Assembly (NCBI RefSeq): GCF_905171765.1
Contig: NC_053390.1
Span: 516,050,852 to 516,114,851 of the forward strand
Origin: Bufo bufo
Lineage: Eukaryota > Chordata > Amphibia > Anura > Bufonidae
DNA length: 64,000 bases
Direction: 5' to 3'
Made by a program: the position numbers and the translations under genes. Shown piece by piece: positions 10,010 to 22,229 of this stretch (positions are counted from its first letter, which is position 1; every line of letters starts with the position of its first letter). The notes beneath the pieces are model-generated. The model was not told where the DNA came from, made no database searches, and was given only the letters and a program-made list of their open reading frames with translations.

Positions 10010-13000
10010 ATGAGGAGAGCGTCAAATAAGGGATGTGGCCTAGGTCATGGTGCTGCTGGTGGAGCTCCTGTTGTTGCAGGGAGAGGACGTGGTCAATCTG
10101 TGCCAGCTACACGCACAAGTGAAACCCCTTCCTCAGGTGCGAGTAGGCGACAAAACCTGCAGCTGTATTTGGTCGGGCCTAATGCTGCTCTACGAATGGT
10201 GAGGCCTGAACAAGTACAGGCGATAGTAGATTGGGTTGCTGACAGTGGATCCAGTTCCTTCACATTGTCTCCCACCCAGTCTCCTGCTGAAAGACCACAG
10301 TTGGCACCTGCAGCCGATGTCCATCAGTCTTTCACCTCACCCCCTTGCAAATCAGCCAAGCAGTCTGAGCCCCAAGTCATGCAGCAGTCTCTTCTGCTTT
10401 TTGATGACTCTGTTAGCAGAGTTTTCCAGGGCCATCCACCTAGCCCTGCCCCAGAAGTAAAAGAGATTGAGTGCACCGATGCCCAACTACTTATCTTTCA
10501 AGATGAGTACATGGGAGGACCATCGCAGCACGTCTCAGATGATGACGAAACACAGGTGCCAACTGCTGGGGCTTTCGAAAGTGTGCAGACCGACAAGGAA
10601 GGCAGGGGTGAAGACTGGGTGGAAGATGATGTGGAGAACGATGAGGTCCTCGACCCCACATGGAAGCAAGGTCATGCAAGTGACCTATTTAGTTCGGAGG
10701 AAGAGGCGGTGGTCGCACAGAGCCACCAGCACAGCAGAAGAGGGAGCAGGATGCAAAAGCGGAGCTGCCGTCCTCTGGACAATACGCCTCCTACTGCCCA
10801 CCACAGCAAGGGATCGAGCACACCAAAGCCAGCTCCAAGGAGTTCCCTGGCGTGGCAGTTCTTCAGACAATGTGCTGACGACAAGACACGAGTGGTTTGC
10901 ACGCTGTGCAATCAGAGCCTGAAGCGAGGCATAAACGTTCTCAACCTGAGCACAACCTGGCCATGACCAGGCATTTAAGTGCAAAGCACGAGCTGCAGTG
11001 GAGTAGACACCTTAAAAACCAAGAAAGGTCTCTGGCTCCTCCTGCTTCCTCTTCTGCTGCAGTAGCGGCCTCTTCATCCACCTCTGGAGTGACAGTGCCA
11101 CCTGCCACCCTGCAAACAGAGGATCTGCCAGCAACACCAACACCTGGGTCACCAAGCATCTCCACAATGTTGCACGAAAGCGTTCAGCTCTCCATCTCCC
11201 AAACTCTGGAGAGGAAGAGGAAGTATCCCCCCTACCCACCCGCGAAATTACTGGCCTTTGAAATGCTGACATTCCGTCTGGTGGAGACGGATAGTTTCAA
11301 AGTTCTTATGGAGGTGGCTGTCCCACAGTACGTCGTGCCCAGCCGCCACTACTTTTCAAGGAGAGCCATCCCTTCCTTGCACAACCAAGTAGGGGACAAA
11401 ATCAGGTGTGCACTGTGCAACGCCATCTGTGGCAAGGTGCACCTGACTACGGATACGTGGACCAATAAGCACGGTCAGGGCCGTTATATCTCCATAACAG
11501 CACACTGGGTAAATGCAGTGGCGGCTGGGCCTGAGGCTGATAGCAGTTTGGCGCATGTCCTTCCACCACCGAGGATTGCAGTGCTCTTCAGTTTGCCTCC
11601 TGTTGCTTCCTCCTCCTACTCTGCTTCCTCATCCTCTACCAGCTCCTTATCCGGTCAGCGTAACACCTTCACCACCAACTTCAGCACAGGCAGGGTTAAA
11701 CGACAGCAGGCAGTTTTAAAACGTATCTGTTTGGGGGACAAACCCCACACCGCGCAGGAGCTGTGGACGGGCCTTGAACAACAGACCGATGAGTGGTTTG
11801 TGCCAGTCAGCCTCAAGCTTGGCCTGGTGGTTTAAAATAATGGGCGAAATCTCGTAGCAGCTCTGGGACTAGCTGGTTTGACGCACATTTCTTGCCTGGT
11901 GCATGTGCTGAATTTGGTGGTGCAGAGATTCCTTAAAAATTACCCCGATATATCAAAGCTGCTGCATAAAGTGTGGGCCATCTGTGCGTGCTTTTGGCGT
12001 TCTCACCCTGCTGCTGCTCGCCTGTCAGCGCTGCAGCGTAACTTCGGCCTTCCCGCTCACCACCTCATATGCGACGTGCCCACAAGGTGGAACTCCACCT
12101 TGCGCATGCTGGCCAGACTGTGCGAGCAGCAGCAGGCGATAGTGGAGTTTCAGCTGCAGCATGCACGGGTGAGTCGCTCTGCAGAACAGCGCCACTTCAC
12201 CACCAATGACTGGGCCTTCATGCGAGACCTGTGTTCCTTGTTGCGCTGTTTCGAGTATTCCACCAACATGGCCAGTGCCAATAACGCCGTTCTCATCGTT
12301 ACTATCCCACTTCTATGCCTCCTTGAAAAAACGCTCCTGGCGATGATGGAAGAGGATGTGGCACAGGAGGAGGAAGAGGGATCATTTTGTAGAGTTTCCG
12401 GCCAATCATTCCCAAGTGGCTCCGAGGGTGGGTTCCTGCACCCACAAACCCAAGGTACACAATTGTCCAGCCAGGGCACAGTTCTGGAGGATGAGGAGGT
12501 GGAGGATGAGAAGATGGAGGAGGATGAACCATGTTCACAGCAGGGTGGCACCCAGACCAGCTCATGGCAATCACTGGTGCATGGATGGGGGGATACAGAG
12601 GACACAGGCGATACACCTCCCACAGAGGACAGCTTTTCGTTGCCTCTGGGCAGCCTGGCACACATGAGCGATTACATGCTGCAGTGTCTCCACAATGACC
12701 GCCGAGTTGCCCACATTCTAACTTGTGCTGATTACCGGGTGGCCACGCTGCTGGATCCCCGTTACAAGGACAACGTACTGTCCTTAATTCCGTCACTGGA
12801 GCGTGATCGTAAGATGCGCGAGTACAAGCGCACGCTGGTAGACTCGCTGCTGGTGGCATTCCCACCTGACAGCGGGGGCACAGTGGAAGCACAAGGCGAA
12901 AGCAGAGGACGAGGAAGAGTTCTCCAACGCAGCTGGGGCACCGCCAGCACCTCAGAAGGCAGGGTTAGCATGGCCGAAATGTGGGAAAACTTTGTCAGCA

Positions 13001-13308
13001 CGCCACAACAACCAGCACCACCAGCTGATATGTAACGTCTTAGCAGGAGGCAGCATTTCACCAACATGGTGGAGCTGTATGTGTGCACATGCTTACACAT
13101 ACTGTATGACGGGTCTGTCCCCTTCAACTTCTGGGTCTTCAAATTGGGCACATGGCCTGAGCTTGCCCTTTACGCCTTGGAGGTGCTTGCCTGCCTTGCA
13201 GCCAGTGTATTATCTGAACGTGTGTTTAGCACGGCAGGGGGCGTCATCACAGACAAGCGCAGCCACCATCCACAGCCAATGTGGACAAGCTCACATTCAT
13301 TAAAATGA
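10010..13308 (+). pseudogene. hAT transposase 1 (BED finger, RNase H-like core, hAT dimerisation domain)
   Basis: The frame from ATG 10010 reads a basic, glycine-rich N-terminus (MRRASNKG), a serine/acidic linker, and the first half of a BED zinc finger (VCTLCNQ, ~10890-10920). A frame change near 10955-10965 moves it to the frame that completes the finger (TRHLSAKH), then TTDTWT and ITAHWV (~11440-11510), a conserved CDVPTRWNSTLRM box (~12075), YRVATLLDPRYKD (~12735) and the C-terminal dimerisation domain SERVFSTAGGV (~13215-13245). Lesions are few: that net 2-base insertion relative to the hAT 2 copy, an in-frame TAA at 11833 and a TAA at 13033. The TAA at 11833 falls where the family usually has a conserved aspartate. 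Total about 1,100 codons' worth of sequence. Not functional but young. Confidence 0.8.
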
Positions 13309-13540
13309 ACCAGGCATGGATCCCACAGGACTTGTCCGTTCCTTGTCCAGAATAGACATGTATACCGGCAATAACCAGCATTGTTATACTGCAGCGCAAT
13401 TGCTCATGTTTGTATTTTGGATATTTCATACTCTTTTGGAGTGTACCTTAATTTTAAAAAATTAAATTAAAACCAGAAACCTGTGTTTGCTATCTCGTCC
13501 TCCACCGCCGCTTCCACCTACTCCACTACGTCCACCTTGT
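13309..13540 (+). other. hAT 1 3' flank
   Basis: Non-coding sequence following the transposase, including AT-rich tttaaaaaattaaattaaaacc. It holds nothing else I can identify. Confidence 0.4.
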
Positions 13541-14260
13541 CATTAACATTTTCTAGTGAAATTAACCAATTTTTGGGTGTATGCTATGCCTAGAAGGCCG
13601 GTTAAAAAATAAAATAAAATTGTCATTAACATTTTCTGGTGAAATTAACAAATTTTTGTGTGTATAGTACCACTGCTATACTACTAGGTATAGCAGTGGT
13701 ACTATACACACAAAAATTTGTTAATTTCGCCAGAAAATGTTAATGACAATTTTAATGTTAATGACAAAAATGTTAATGACAAAAAAAAAATGTTAATGAC
13801 AAAAATGTTAATGACAAAAATGTTAATGACAAAAATAAAAAAATTGTCATTACCATTTTCTGGTGAAATTAACCAATTTTTGGCTGTATAGTACCACTGC
13901 TTTACCTAGTAGGCCGGTTAACAAAAAAATAAATTTGTCAGTTACATTTTCAGTTGAAATTCAACAATTCTTGGGTGTGAAGTACCACTGCTATACCTAG
14001 TAGGCCGTTTAAAAAATAAAAAAAATTGTCATTTACATTTCAGGGTGAAATTAACCAATTTTTGAGTGTATAGTACCACTGCTATACCTAGTAGGCCGGT
14101 TAAAAAATAAAATAAAATTGTCAGTTACATTTTCGGGTGAAATTCTGCAATTTTTTGGTGTGAAGTACCACTGCTATACCTAGTAGACTGGTAAAAAAAA
14201 AAAATATTATATTTGTCAGTTACATTTTATGGTCAAATTCACCAATTGTGTAATATACCC
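13536..14260 (+). repeat. Tandem array of about 95-bp units 3' of hAT transposase 1
   Basis: Units carry ttgtcattaacattttctgg, gaaattaaccaatttttggg and agtaccactgctatacctagtaggccggtt. About seven units, the last ones diverged. The first two units are interrupted by an inverted copy and a short-period run (13747-13845, period about 15: tgttaatgacaaaaa). Confidence 0.85.
13619..13746. repeat. Near-perfect palindrome inside the 95-bp array
   Basis: Arms of about 62 bases, with one visible mismatch (ctggtgaaatt against aatttcgccag), separated by about six bases at tactag. The right arm is an inverted copy of the repeat unit that forms the left arm. Confidence 0.85.
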
Positions 14261-14755
14261 CTAGTTGACAGTGTAATAAATTTCAATACTTTTTATTTTA
14301 CATTTTCGGGTGACAATGAACAATTGTTTTCTGTCTTAGACCCCTGCTCTACCAAGTAGACAAGTTAATTAATTTCTGTAATTTTTCTGGTACATTCTTG
14401 GGTTGACATTATACAATTTTAGACATGAATAAACCCCTGCTCTGCATAGGTGACGGAATAAAATTTCTGAAATGCTTCTTAATTGATGTGCGCCACCTAA
14501 TTTGATTCAATGCTTAAACTTAAACAAGTTGTACCACATTTAAGCTTCAATACTTTGTCCCACATTTCCACTATACTCTTTTGGCCAACATTTGCGCCTC
14601 AATAGCTTTTCCCACAATTCCGCTTGACTATTTTGGTCCACATTTGGGCTTCTGTAATTTGTCTCACATTTGCGCTTCAATAGCTTTTCCCACATTTCTT
14701 CTCAATCCCAATTTTTTTTAAATTAATTTATCTCCCTTAAATTTGGACTCTTTTT
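14261..14755 (+). repeat. Degenerate repeats ending the hAT 1 3' region
   Basis: More diverged units (ccctgctctaccaagtaga, ccctgctctgcataggtga) and then roughly 60- to 80-base reiterations of cacatttgcgcttcaatagcttttccc-like sequence at 14600-14700. No gene. Confidence 0.5.
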
Positions 14756-14984
14756 CTAGCGATCCCTCTCCGGCCTGGAACCCTGATTCCACGCTATATA
14801 GCACCCGATGACATGTGGTTCAGCTAAGTCTTAGTCAGGGAGAGCAGCAGCAGAAGGGAGAGATAGTGTAGGGACAGGTTTGTTTTTTAGGCAGGGTTTA
14901 GTCTTGAAAGGTGTTAGAGACCCAAATGTCCTTTTAAGGACTATTGTTTTATCTGGCTGCAATATATATTATTAGCGCAACCTT

Positions 14985-15262
14985 CATTAAAATGCATGCA
15001 ATTGTTTGGGCGCTGCTGAAAGTGACACAACCTCTGTTACATTTTCACATCCTAAATATCTGTGACATTCAACGCAATTGTTTGGATGCTGTTGACAGTG
15101 ACATTACCTGCACTACATCTCCTCTATAATGTTTGCGCATCCTAAATATCAGTGACATTCAGTGTAATTTTTTCGCCGCTATTGACAACAAAATTAGCTG
15201 CGCTACATCTCCTGTATAACGTTTGCGCTTCCTAAATATCTGTGACATTCAGTGTAATTTAT
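14985..15262 (+). repeat. Three 90-bp tandem units upstream of hAT transposase 3
   Basis: The phrase gacattcarygyaatt recurs at 15062, 15152 and 15242 (spacing exactly 90), with ctacatctcctntataaygtttgcgc in between. Confidence 0.75.
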
Positions 15263-15335
15263 TTGCTCATACACTTACAAAACCTGCGCTTCTGTACGTG
15301 TGACATATTTGCAAGCATATATATACCATTTAATA

Positions 15336-17400
15336 TGCTCAAGGTCAGCAGTAAGGGGCGGGGAAGTGGCCGTGCTGCTGATGGTGCATGCAGAGGCCGT
15401 GGCCCTGGGCGCGGTGAAACTGTGCCTGCTGCCAGAGCACAAGAAACCCACTCATCCACGATACCTAGCTTTATGTCCCAGTTTTCAGGGCATCGCAGAA
15501 CATCACTCTCGAAGTCACACCAGTGTGACCAGGTGGTCGGTTGGATTGCAGCAGATAATGCTTCCAGTCAGTTAAGTACCACCCTGTCCTCCACAAAGTC
15601 CAGTCTCAGTAGCTAAGACTCTGGTCAACAGAATCCTCACCCTAATCCTCCTTCTCACCCTAATCCACCATGGAGAGTCTTGGCAAACAAGTAATCCAAC
15701 CCTCGGATATTCCGAGGAGCTCTTTTCATCGCCATTCCTTGATTTGGCCCTCTCGCCAAGCCCACTTGAAGAGGGACATGAGGAGATCTTGTGCACTGAT
15801 TCCCAAACTCTTGAGCATCCACAGTCCAAAAAAAGATGACAGTGGTGAACGGCAATTAGTGTTTCATGAGGTGGATAATGATGATGAGACACAGTTGCCA
15901 ATGAGTCAACGGCAATTAGTGTCTCAAAATGTTCATGATGAGGATGAGACACAGTTGTCAATAAGTGAGGTTGTTGTTAGGTCAACAAGTCAGGAGGATG
16001 ACCAGAGTGTGGAAGTGGAAGAGGAGGTGGTGGACGATTAAATCACTGACCCAACCTGGGAAGGTGGCAAGCCGAGCGAGGACAGCAGTACAAAGGGGGA
16101 GGGATCCGCAGCACCGCAACAGGCTGGAAGAGGCAGTGGGGTGGCAAATGGGAGAAGGCGGGACACACCAATCAGTCATGCAATTGTTCCCCGGAGAACC
16201 CCCTTGCGGAAATCTCCCTTGCCAAGGGGTAGGTGTTCCGCAGGCTGGCGCTTTTTTGAGGAAAGTGCGGATGATAAAAGAATTGTCATTTGCAACCTGT
16301 GCCGTACCAAAATGAACACTAGCAACCTCACCACCACCATGCTGATCCGCCACATAGCATCAAAGCACCCTAATAGGTGGGCCAAACTCATGAGTCCACA
16401 ATCAGTGTCTGCTGGTCACACCACTGCCTCCTCTTCCCCTCTGTTATATGCTGGCCAATTCCCTGTCCAAGATGCAGGCCCCACCCTGCACCAGGATCTT
16501 CGCAAGCACCATCATCTACCACATTCACTTCTGTGTCCCAGCGCAGTGTACAGATGTCCATACCTCAAGTCTTTGAACGAAAGTGCAAATTCCCAGCCAC
16601 CCACGCACAGGCCATAGCACTAAATGCGCACCTTTCCAAATTGCTGGACCTGAAAATATTGCCATTTAGGCTTGTGGACACTGAGACTTTCCGCAGCCTG
16701 ATGGCGGTGGCCGTTCCTCGTTACTTAGTCCCCAGTCGCGACTATTTTTCCCGGCGTGCCGTACCCGCCTTACACCAGCATATGTCCCGTAACATCACCC
16801 GTGCCCTGACCAGTGCAGTTATTGGGAAGCTCCACTTAACGACTGACACATGGACAAGTGCTTTTGGTCAGGAACTCTACATTTCCCTGACGGCACACTG
16901 GGTGAACGTTGTGGAGGCCGCGAGCAAGTCGTACCCTTGGATGGCACAGGTGCTACCGATACCAAGGATTGTGGGCCCTACTTCCATCAGGATTTCCACC
17001 ACCACCTACATTAGTGGCTACAACCCTCCTTACTCCTCCTCCACCTCCTCTTCCACTTCCACCTCTGAATTCTCATCTTGCAACACTAGTCAGCCATCAG
17101 TCAGTAGCTGGAAGCAGTGTAGCACTGCAGTGGGGAAGCAGAAACAGGCCGTGCTTAAACTAATTTGCTTAGGTAACAAACAGCACACCATCGCAGAGCT
17201 GTGGCAGGGTATAAGGGACCAGACTGAGCTGTGGCTCTCGCCATTCAACCTACAACCAGGCATGGTTGTGTCTGATTATGGCCGTAACTTGGTGGCGGCT
17301 TTCGAGTTCGGCAAGCTCACACACATACCATGCCTAGCCTACGTGTTCAACTTAGTGTTCAACTTCTGGAAGAAGCCTTTACAGGCGAAACAGCGTTTGG
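15336..17400 (+). pseudogene. hAT transposase 3, lacking its C-terminus
   Basis: Start ATG at 15336 opens with a basic glycine-rich tail like that of transposase 1 (SSKGRGSGRA). An acidic linker follows, then a BED finger with IVICNLCRTK and LIRHIASKHPNR at 16285-16370, then KLHLTTDTWTSAFGQ (~16830) and GMVVSDYGRNLVAAFEF (~17260), which keeps the conserved aspartate. Coding runs through at least three frames (ending 15616, 16041, 16617 and finally 17525), so there are several indels and stops. After about 17400 the similarity to transposase 1 ends, so the second half of the core and the dimerisation domain are missing. A different, older family than hAT 1. Confidence 0.75.
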
Positions 17401-17529
17401 CAGGAGTGGACCGAGGGGCCGATACACAGAATCTGGTATTATGTATTTTCTGTACTCATTTCGTCAGCCGGTTGTTTCTGTCAATTTGGGGATTGCTGCA
17501 CCTCGTTTCATTGAAACAGGTTTAATTTA

Positions 17530-18074
17530 ATTTTGCTTGACATGCTCCCCGCTGGCAGTCTTTTCCTACTTTATATTTGCTTTTTGTTGGTAACCAGAAT
17601 TTTTGCTGTCGCCGACCCCTCGGCCCCCTTCTGGGTCTATCAGTCCTCTCCTGTTTGCTCTTATCTGCTGCCTATTTTATGAATTAAATCATGTTGTTGT
17701 ATTTTTATGACATCATTGTTTAATTAAGTATTGTCTTAGTAACAATCTTATGAATTATACTCTGCTGTTAGCAGATTTTTTATGATGTCATTGTCAATAA
17801 ATTATAGTTTTGGACTATCCTTATGTGTGGAGGCGTTCAATATTTTTTTGGTCTTGTTTTTTAAATGGATCTAGACTGTATGAAATGCTGTATTGGGGGA
17901 CTGGGGCACACCTTTGTCAGGGGCCTATCAGGGGATTTACGTGTTCTCCTGTGGGCCAGTCCGAGCCTGAAAACACCAACCAAGCAAGTTAAAATTTATG
18001 ATGCAGTGCTCAAAGCTTTACATTTTTACACTGATCTTTAATTGTAGCTGCAAAAGACTGTTTAGAGATTTAAA
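17530..18074. other. Unassigned sequence after hAT 3
   Basis: No gene or terminus recognised. It contains a short duplication (attatactctgctgttagcagatttttta) and a TTGTCAATAAATTATAG stretch. Confidence 0.25.
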
Positions 18075-18550
18075 TTAAGGATGAGTGAACCAATTTGGGT
18101 TCGGTCTGAACTTTGCTATTTTTCGAACAGCAGACAAACCCAAATCTTTTCAGGTTTGTTCTGGCTGAATCCACTAAAATGGCGCCATTTATTGCACATG
18201 TCGGCAGGAAAAAAGCACTAGGTAGGAAGACAATGGGTTCTCACATGACCCTGAGAGGAAGTGGTGGGAGGGCTTGTCCTGATTGGCTCCCAGGATGACA
18301 GGCAGCCTGAATGAGCCAAACAGTGCTGCAGCAGGCAGGGAGGTGCCCTAGCAGAATGAGCAGAATTCTGTTCTGTGCTTGTCTGTGAATGAGGGTGGTT
18401 GGGCGTGTCAGTGTCTGCCAGAAAAAAGATCTTAGGGAGTCAGGGAGTGTGACAAAACAAAAAGGGACAGTCAGAAATCAATCAAGCTTGTTGTCATGTT
18501 CTAGGGATCAACAGAGAGCATACTGAACCAGACAAAGCAAGGAAAAAGAC
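18075..18550 (+). mobile_element. hAT-like 5' end fragment
   Basis: ggatgagtgaaccaatttgggttcggtc resembles the hAT 1 terminus in layout (gagcgaacccgaac, gtttgggttcg). No partner terminus was found. Confidence 0.35.
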
Positions 18551-18558
18551 AAAATGAC

Positions 18559-18874
18559 CAGTGATGGCCAGTTCGCATGTGCGGGCTGCCATCTTTTTTC
18601 ACAAGTCCGGCGAGGCACAGGTAAACCCTTACCTGTGCTGCGAGCCGGTCTTAAAACAAATGCGGTCACCGGGAGCAGGCAGTTCCGAGAACAGCCCGAT
18701 GAAGGCCCCTGGTGGCTGTTCTCGGAACTGCCTGCTCCCGCTGACCGCACTTGTTTTCAGACCGGCTCGCAGCACAGGCACAGGTAAGGGCTTACCTGTG
18801 CCTCGCCGGACTTGTGAAAAAATATGGCAGCCCTCATATGTTTGCGGGCGAACAATGCGAACTGGCCATCACTG
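18559..18874. mobile_element. Foldback hAT MITE with 8-bp target duplication
   Basis: Ends are CAGTGATGG at 18559 and CCATCACTG at 18874. Flanks are aaaatgac (18551-18558) and aaaattac (18875-18882), one mismatch in eight. Almost the whole element folds on itself; around the centre near 18710 the arms GGGAGCAGGCAGTTCCGAG and their complement are perfect over 26 bases. Confidence 0.85.
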
Positions 18875-18882
18875 AAAATTAC

Positions 18883-19380
18883 TACTTTATTAAACAAGAC
18901 AGAATATAACTGGAATAAACTTGGACAAACAGGTCAGTAACAGTGGTAGATGAAACACCACTGGACCAAGTGCACCGGTTTGACTTGGGACCAAACCCTA
19001 AGGGAGTTGTCTAAGTGAACACCTTTTTTCACAATACCCCTGATGGTGGGAAAAGCCTTTCCTGAGGGTTCACCAGGCCGCTACCTCTTGGGATGGTCAA
19101 CGCCACCTTGTCTTGACGTCACTATGTCTCCATGTCGCCATGCATCCATTCCCATAGGTTTCTGAGTCATCCACAGATCTAAATTGCCAGGTCAGTTAAC
19201 GCAGCTGATCACCTTATAATCAGACACAAACACAGGGACACATTAACCCTACGTGAACGCAGAGCAAAGAAGACACAGGGAATACACAGGACGCAGTTCA
19301 CACATAGAAGGCGCCAGCCAGCATGTACCACCCAAGCAACCAGCATACACGCATGCAGCCAGTACGCAAGAGCGGAGGCA
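18883..19380. other. Unassigned sequence hosting the 19.4-kb MITE
   Basis: This and 19767-20080 were contiguous before the MITE inserted. The sequence could be a minus-strand LTR (TTTATTAAACAAGAC near 18896), but no borders are clear. Confidence 0.25.
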
Positions 19381-19388
19381 GCAAGCAT

Positions 19389-19758
19389 CAGTGATGAGCA
19401 GCAGGAGCAATATTTGAATTTGCGATATTTCACGAATATTTGGGTGAATATTCGTAATATATTCGAGAATTCGAGAATTCGTGATCTCCAGTCATTATTT
19501 TCTTGATTACAAAAATCGGCAGTCGGAAAATTTGCTATAAGAAAATTTGCGATCAACACTACTCCTAAAGTCAAATATATTGCAGCCTTCTCATTGGCCC
19601 CCAAGCAAGAAGCAGTGAGAGATCATGGGTTCAGATGAATTTTTTTTTTGAATTTTCGAGAATACTAATATATAGCACTATATTCTAGATATTTGCGAAT
19701 TCTCGAAGAGCCAATATTCGCGAAAAATTCGCGATTAGAATATTCGTGATCAACACTA
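19389..19758. mobile_element. hAT MITE with perfect 8-bp target duplication
   Basis: Flanked by GCAAGCAT on both sides (19381-19388 and 19759-19766). Ends are CAGTGATGAGC and, inverted, TAGTGTTGATCACG. The interior is rich in gaatattcg/cgaatattc motifs. A related but more decayed copy lies at 55806-56640. Confidence 0.85.
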
Positions 19759-20081
19759 GCAAGCATACACAGCAACACGTGTAAACTGGGAACTGAACTG
19801 TCTTTAGGCAGAGCCTTTGTGGCAAATGTTATTTCAAGGGCTTGCTGGCCCTATCCCTATGTTTTAAATATTTTCCCCGGCTACTCATCGATTGTGGTTG
19901 CCACAAGTGTACCACCACCAGTATCGATGTGTACGGTTATTGTCACTGAATACCAGCTAGCGTTGATATAACCAGTTGCTGTCACTGCTATTTTAAATTG
20001 TTCGCACATGTAATAACAGGACGCCCATAGTAGTTATTTGGGAGTAGTCACACATCTGTGTGTAAGATGTCCTATAACAAA

Positions 20082-20570
20082 TAGTGATGAGCAGGAGGTG
20101 CCATTATCAATTTCGACGAAATTCGCGAATATTCGCTTGAATATTCGTCTCATATTCGTCGAAATCGAATATTCGTCATTACTTCAAGTTATATTAATCG
20201 CATGGCGATTTCAACTTCGCACTGCTGTATTCCATATTCGTTAACTTCGTTAATTCTAGCAAGCTGACCCATTAGAAACCCAGCTCTAAGTTGAAATCGC
20301 AATGCGATTATTTGAACTTAAATTACTCGCATTGCTCTTTTAACTTACAGCTGTCCAGATTTAACCTAACCATAACCAACCAATAAAGAGAATTCTGCTC
20401 TATTTTCTTATTTGTTAATTCTAGCAGTCAATTGTTCACATTAGTCAACTTTCCAATTGGTCCCCCACTATAAGCTGTAATCGCATTCAAATGGAACATT
20501 AGAGCTATTAGTCTGATTTACTAGTGGTTGGCTCAATAGAATTAAGTTTCATTCATACGCGAATACAACT
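20082..20570. repeat. AT-rich hAT-like MITE fragment
   Basis: Starts agtgatgagcaggagg, like the MITE at 19389, and contains repeated ttcgacgaaattcgcgaatattcg motifs with partial inverted symmetry (aatcgcatggcgattt; aaatcgcaatgcgatt). Borders unclear. Confidence 0.4.
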
Positions 20571-20783
20571 TAGTGCAAGGTACCAATATGAAATTTGCCT
20601 GCCTATAAAGTCTACTATGTTTGGTTTGTTATCTCGATAATACGTCATTTAAATAATCGTGTACGTGCGTCTGTACGTGCGTGCCTGTCTTTGGATCGGA
20701 AAGAGAGTGGAGAGAGACCGACAGAGAGACAGATTTTGAAAGTAACTTCGTAAATGGCAAAAAGCTATTTCAAACCAGGGAAG

Positions 20784-22192
20784 GAATGGTTGTGCAGGGA
20801 AGGGATGGCTCTCCTGGAAAAGTAGTGGCAGCAAGGCACGACGTACTGTGGGACAGGCACCGCCATAAGGCCTTTAAAACTATCCATCTCTATCCGTCTA
20901 TCCGTCTCCACCAGACGGAATGACAGCATTTCAAAGGCCAGTAATTTAGAAATGCTGGCATTCAGGGCTAGGGATAGCGGATGGGTAGGGGGGTACTTCC
21001 TCTTCCTCTCTAGGGTTTGGGAGATGGAGAGCTGAACGCTTCCGTGGGACATTGTGGAGATGCTTGGTGACCCAGGTGTTGCTGGCAAATCCTCTGTTTG
21101 CAGGGTGGCAGGTGGCACTGTCACTCCAGAGGTGGATGAAGAGGCCGAGAATGCAGCACAAGAGGAAGCAGGAGGAGCCAGAGACCTTTATTGAATTTTG
21201 AGGTGTCTACTCCACTGCAGCTCGTGCTTTGCATTTAAATGCCTGGTCATGCAGGTGGTGCTCAGGTTGAGAACATTTATGCCTCGCTTCAGGCTCTGAT
21301 TACACAGCGTGCAAACCACTCGTGTCTTGTCGACATTGTCTGAAGAACTGCCACGCCAGGGAACTCCTTGGAGCTGGCTTTGGTGTGCTCAGTCCCTTGC
21401 TGTGGTGGGCAATAGCAGGCGTACTGTCTAGGGGACGGCCGCTCAGCTTTTGCACCCTGCTCCCTCTTCTGCTGTGCTGGTGGCTTTGTGCGACCACCGC
21501 CTCTTCCTCCGAACTACATAGGTCACTCGCATGACCTTGATTCCATTTGGGGTCGAGGACCTCCTCGTCCTAAACATCATCTTCCACCCAGTCTTCACCC
21601 CTGCCTTCCTTGTCGGTCTGCACACTTTCGAAAGCCCCAGCAGTTGGCACCTGTGTTTCGTCATCATCCAAGACGTGCTGCCATGGTCCTCCCATGTACT
21701 CATCTTGAAAGATAAGTGGTTGGGCATCGGTGCACTCAATCTCTTTTACTTCTGGGGCAGGGCTAGGTGGATGGCCCTGGGAAACCCTGCTAACAGAGTC
21801 ATCAAAAAACAGAAGAGACTGCTGCATGACTTGGGGTTCAGACTGCTTGGCTGATTTGCAAGGGGGTGAGGTGAAAGACTGATGGACATCGGCTGCAGGT
21901 GCCAACTGTGGTCTTTCAGCAGGAGACTGGGTGGGAGACAATGTGAAGGAACTGGATCCACTGTCAGCAACCCAATCTACTATCGCCTGTACTTGTTCAG
22001 GCCTCACCATTTGTAGAGCCGCATTAGGCCCGACCAAATACCGCTGCAGGTTCTGTCGCCTACTCGCACCTGAGGAAGGGTTTTCACTTGTGCGTGTAGC
22101 TGGTACAGATCAACCACGTCCTCTCCCTGCAACAGGAGCTCCACCAGCAGCCCCACGACCTGGGCCACGTCCCTTATTTGACGCTCTCCTCA
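20784..22192 (-). pseudogene. hAT transposase 2, N-terminal part
   Basis: Minus-strand frames at 21570-22037, 21443-21739, 21300-21497 and 20765-21124 are close homologues of transposase 1: MRRASNKG-type start near 22190, the serine-rich linker, the acidic block and the BED region near 21230-21330, where the wild-type spacing (ACCACCTGCATGACC) is preserved. Coding stops at the equivalent of transposase 1 position about 11390. At least three frame changes or stops are present. Comparing the two copies identifies the 2-base insertion that broke transposase 1. Confidence 0.75.
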
Positions 22193-22229
22193 TATTTCTC
22201 GAATTTAGGATCTTGCCCTAAATGGGTGT

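Larger units (their letters stand above)
7632..14755 (+). mobile_element. hAT element 1 (autonomous-type, decayed)
   Basis: The left terminus is TAGGGTTGAGCGAACC at 7632, the same terminus found inverted at 42929-42940 at the end of hAT 2. In order: TIR, promoter-like region with TATA, a duplicated ~190-bp block, a ~115-bp tandem array, a BED-finger hAT transposase, and a 3' region with ~95-bp tandem repeats. A matching right terminus was not seen, so the right limit is the point where hAT 3 promoter sequence begins and is approximate. Confidence 0.65.
14756..17530 (+). mobile_element. hAT element 3 (truncated at both ends)
   Basis: It has the same plan as hAT 1: TATA box at 14795-14800, gggagagcagcagcag leader, 90-bp repeats, then a BED-finger transposase. 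No terminus was seen on the left, and the coding region stops before the dimerisation domain. Confidence 0.65.

Noticed and set aside
19209..19604. 131-codon minus-strand frame
   Set aside because: It crosses the border of the hAT MITE at 19389, has no recognisable domain and no codon pattern of a gene.
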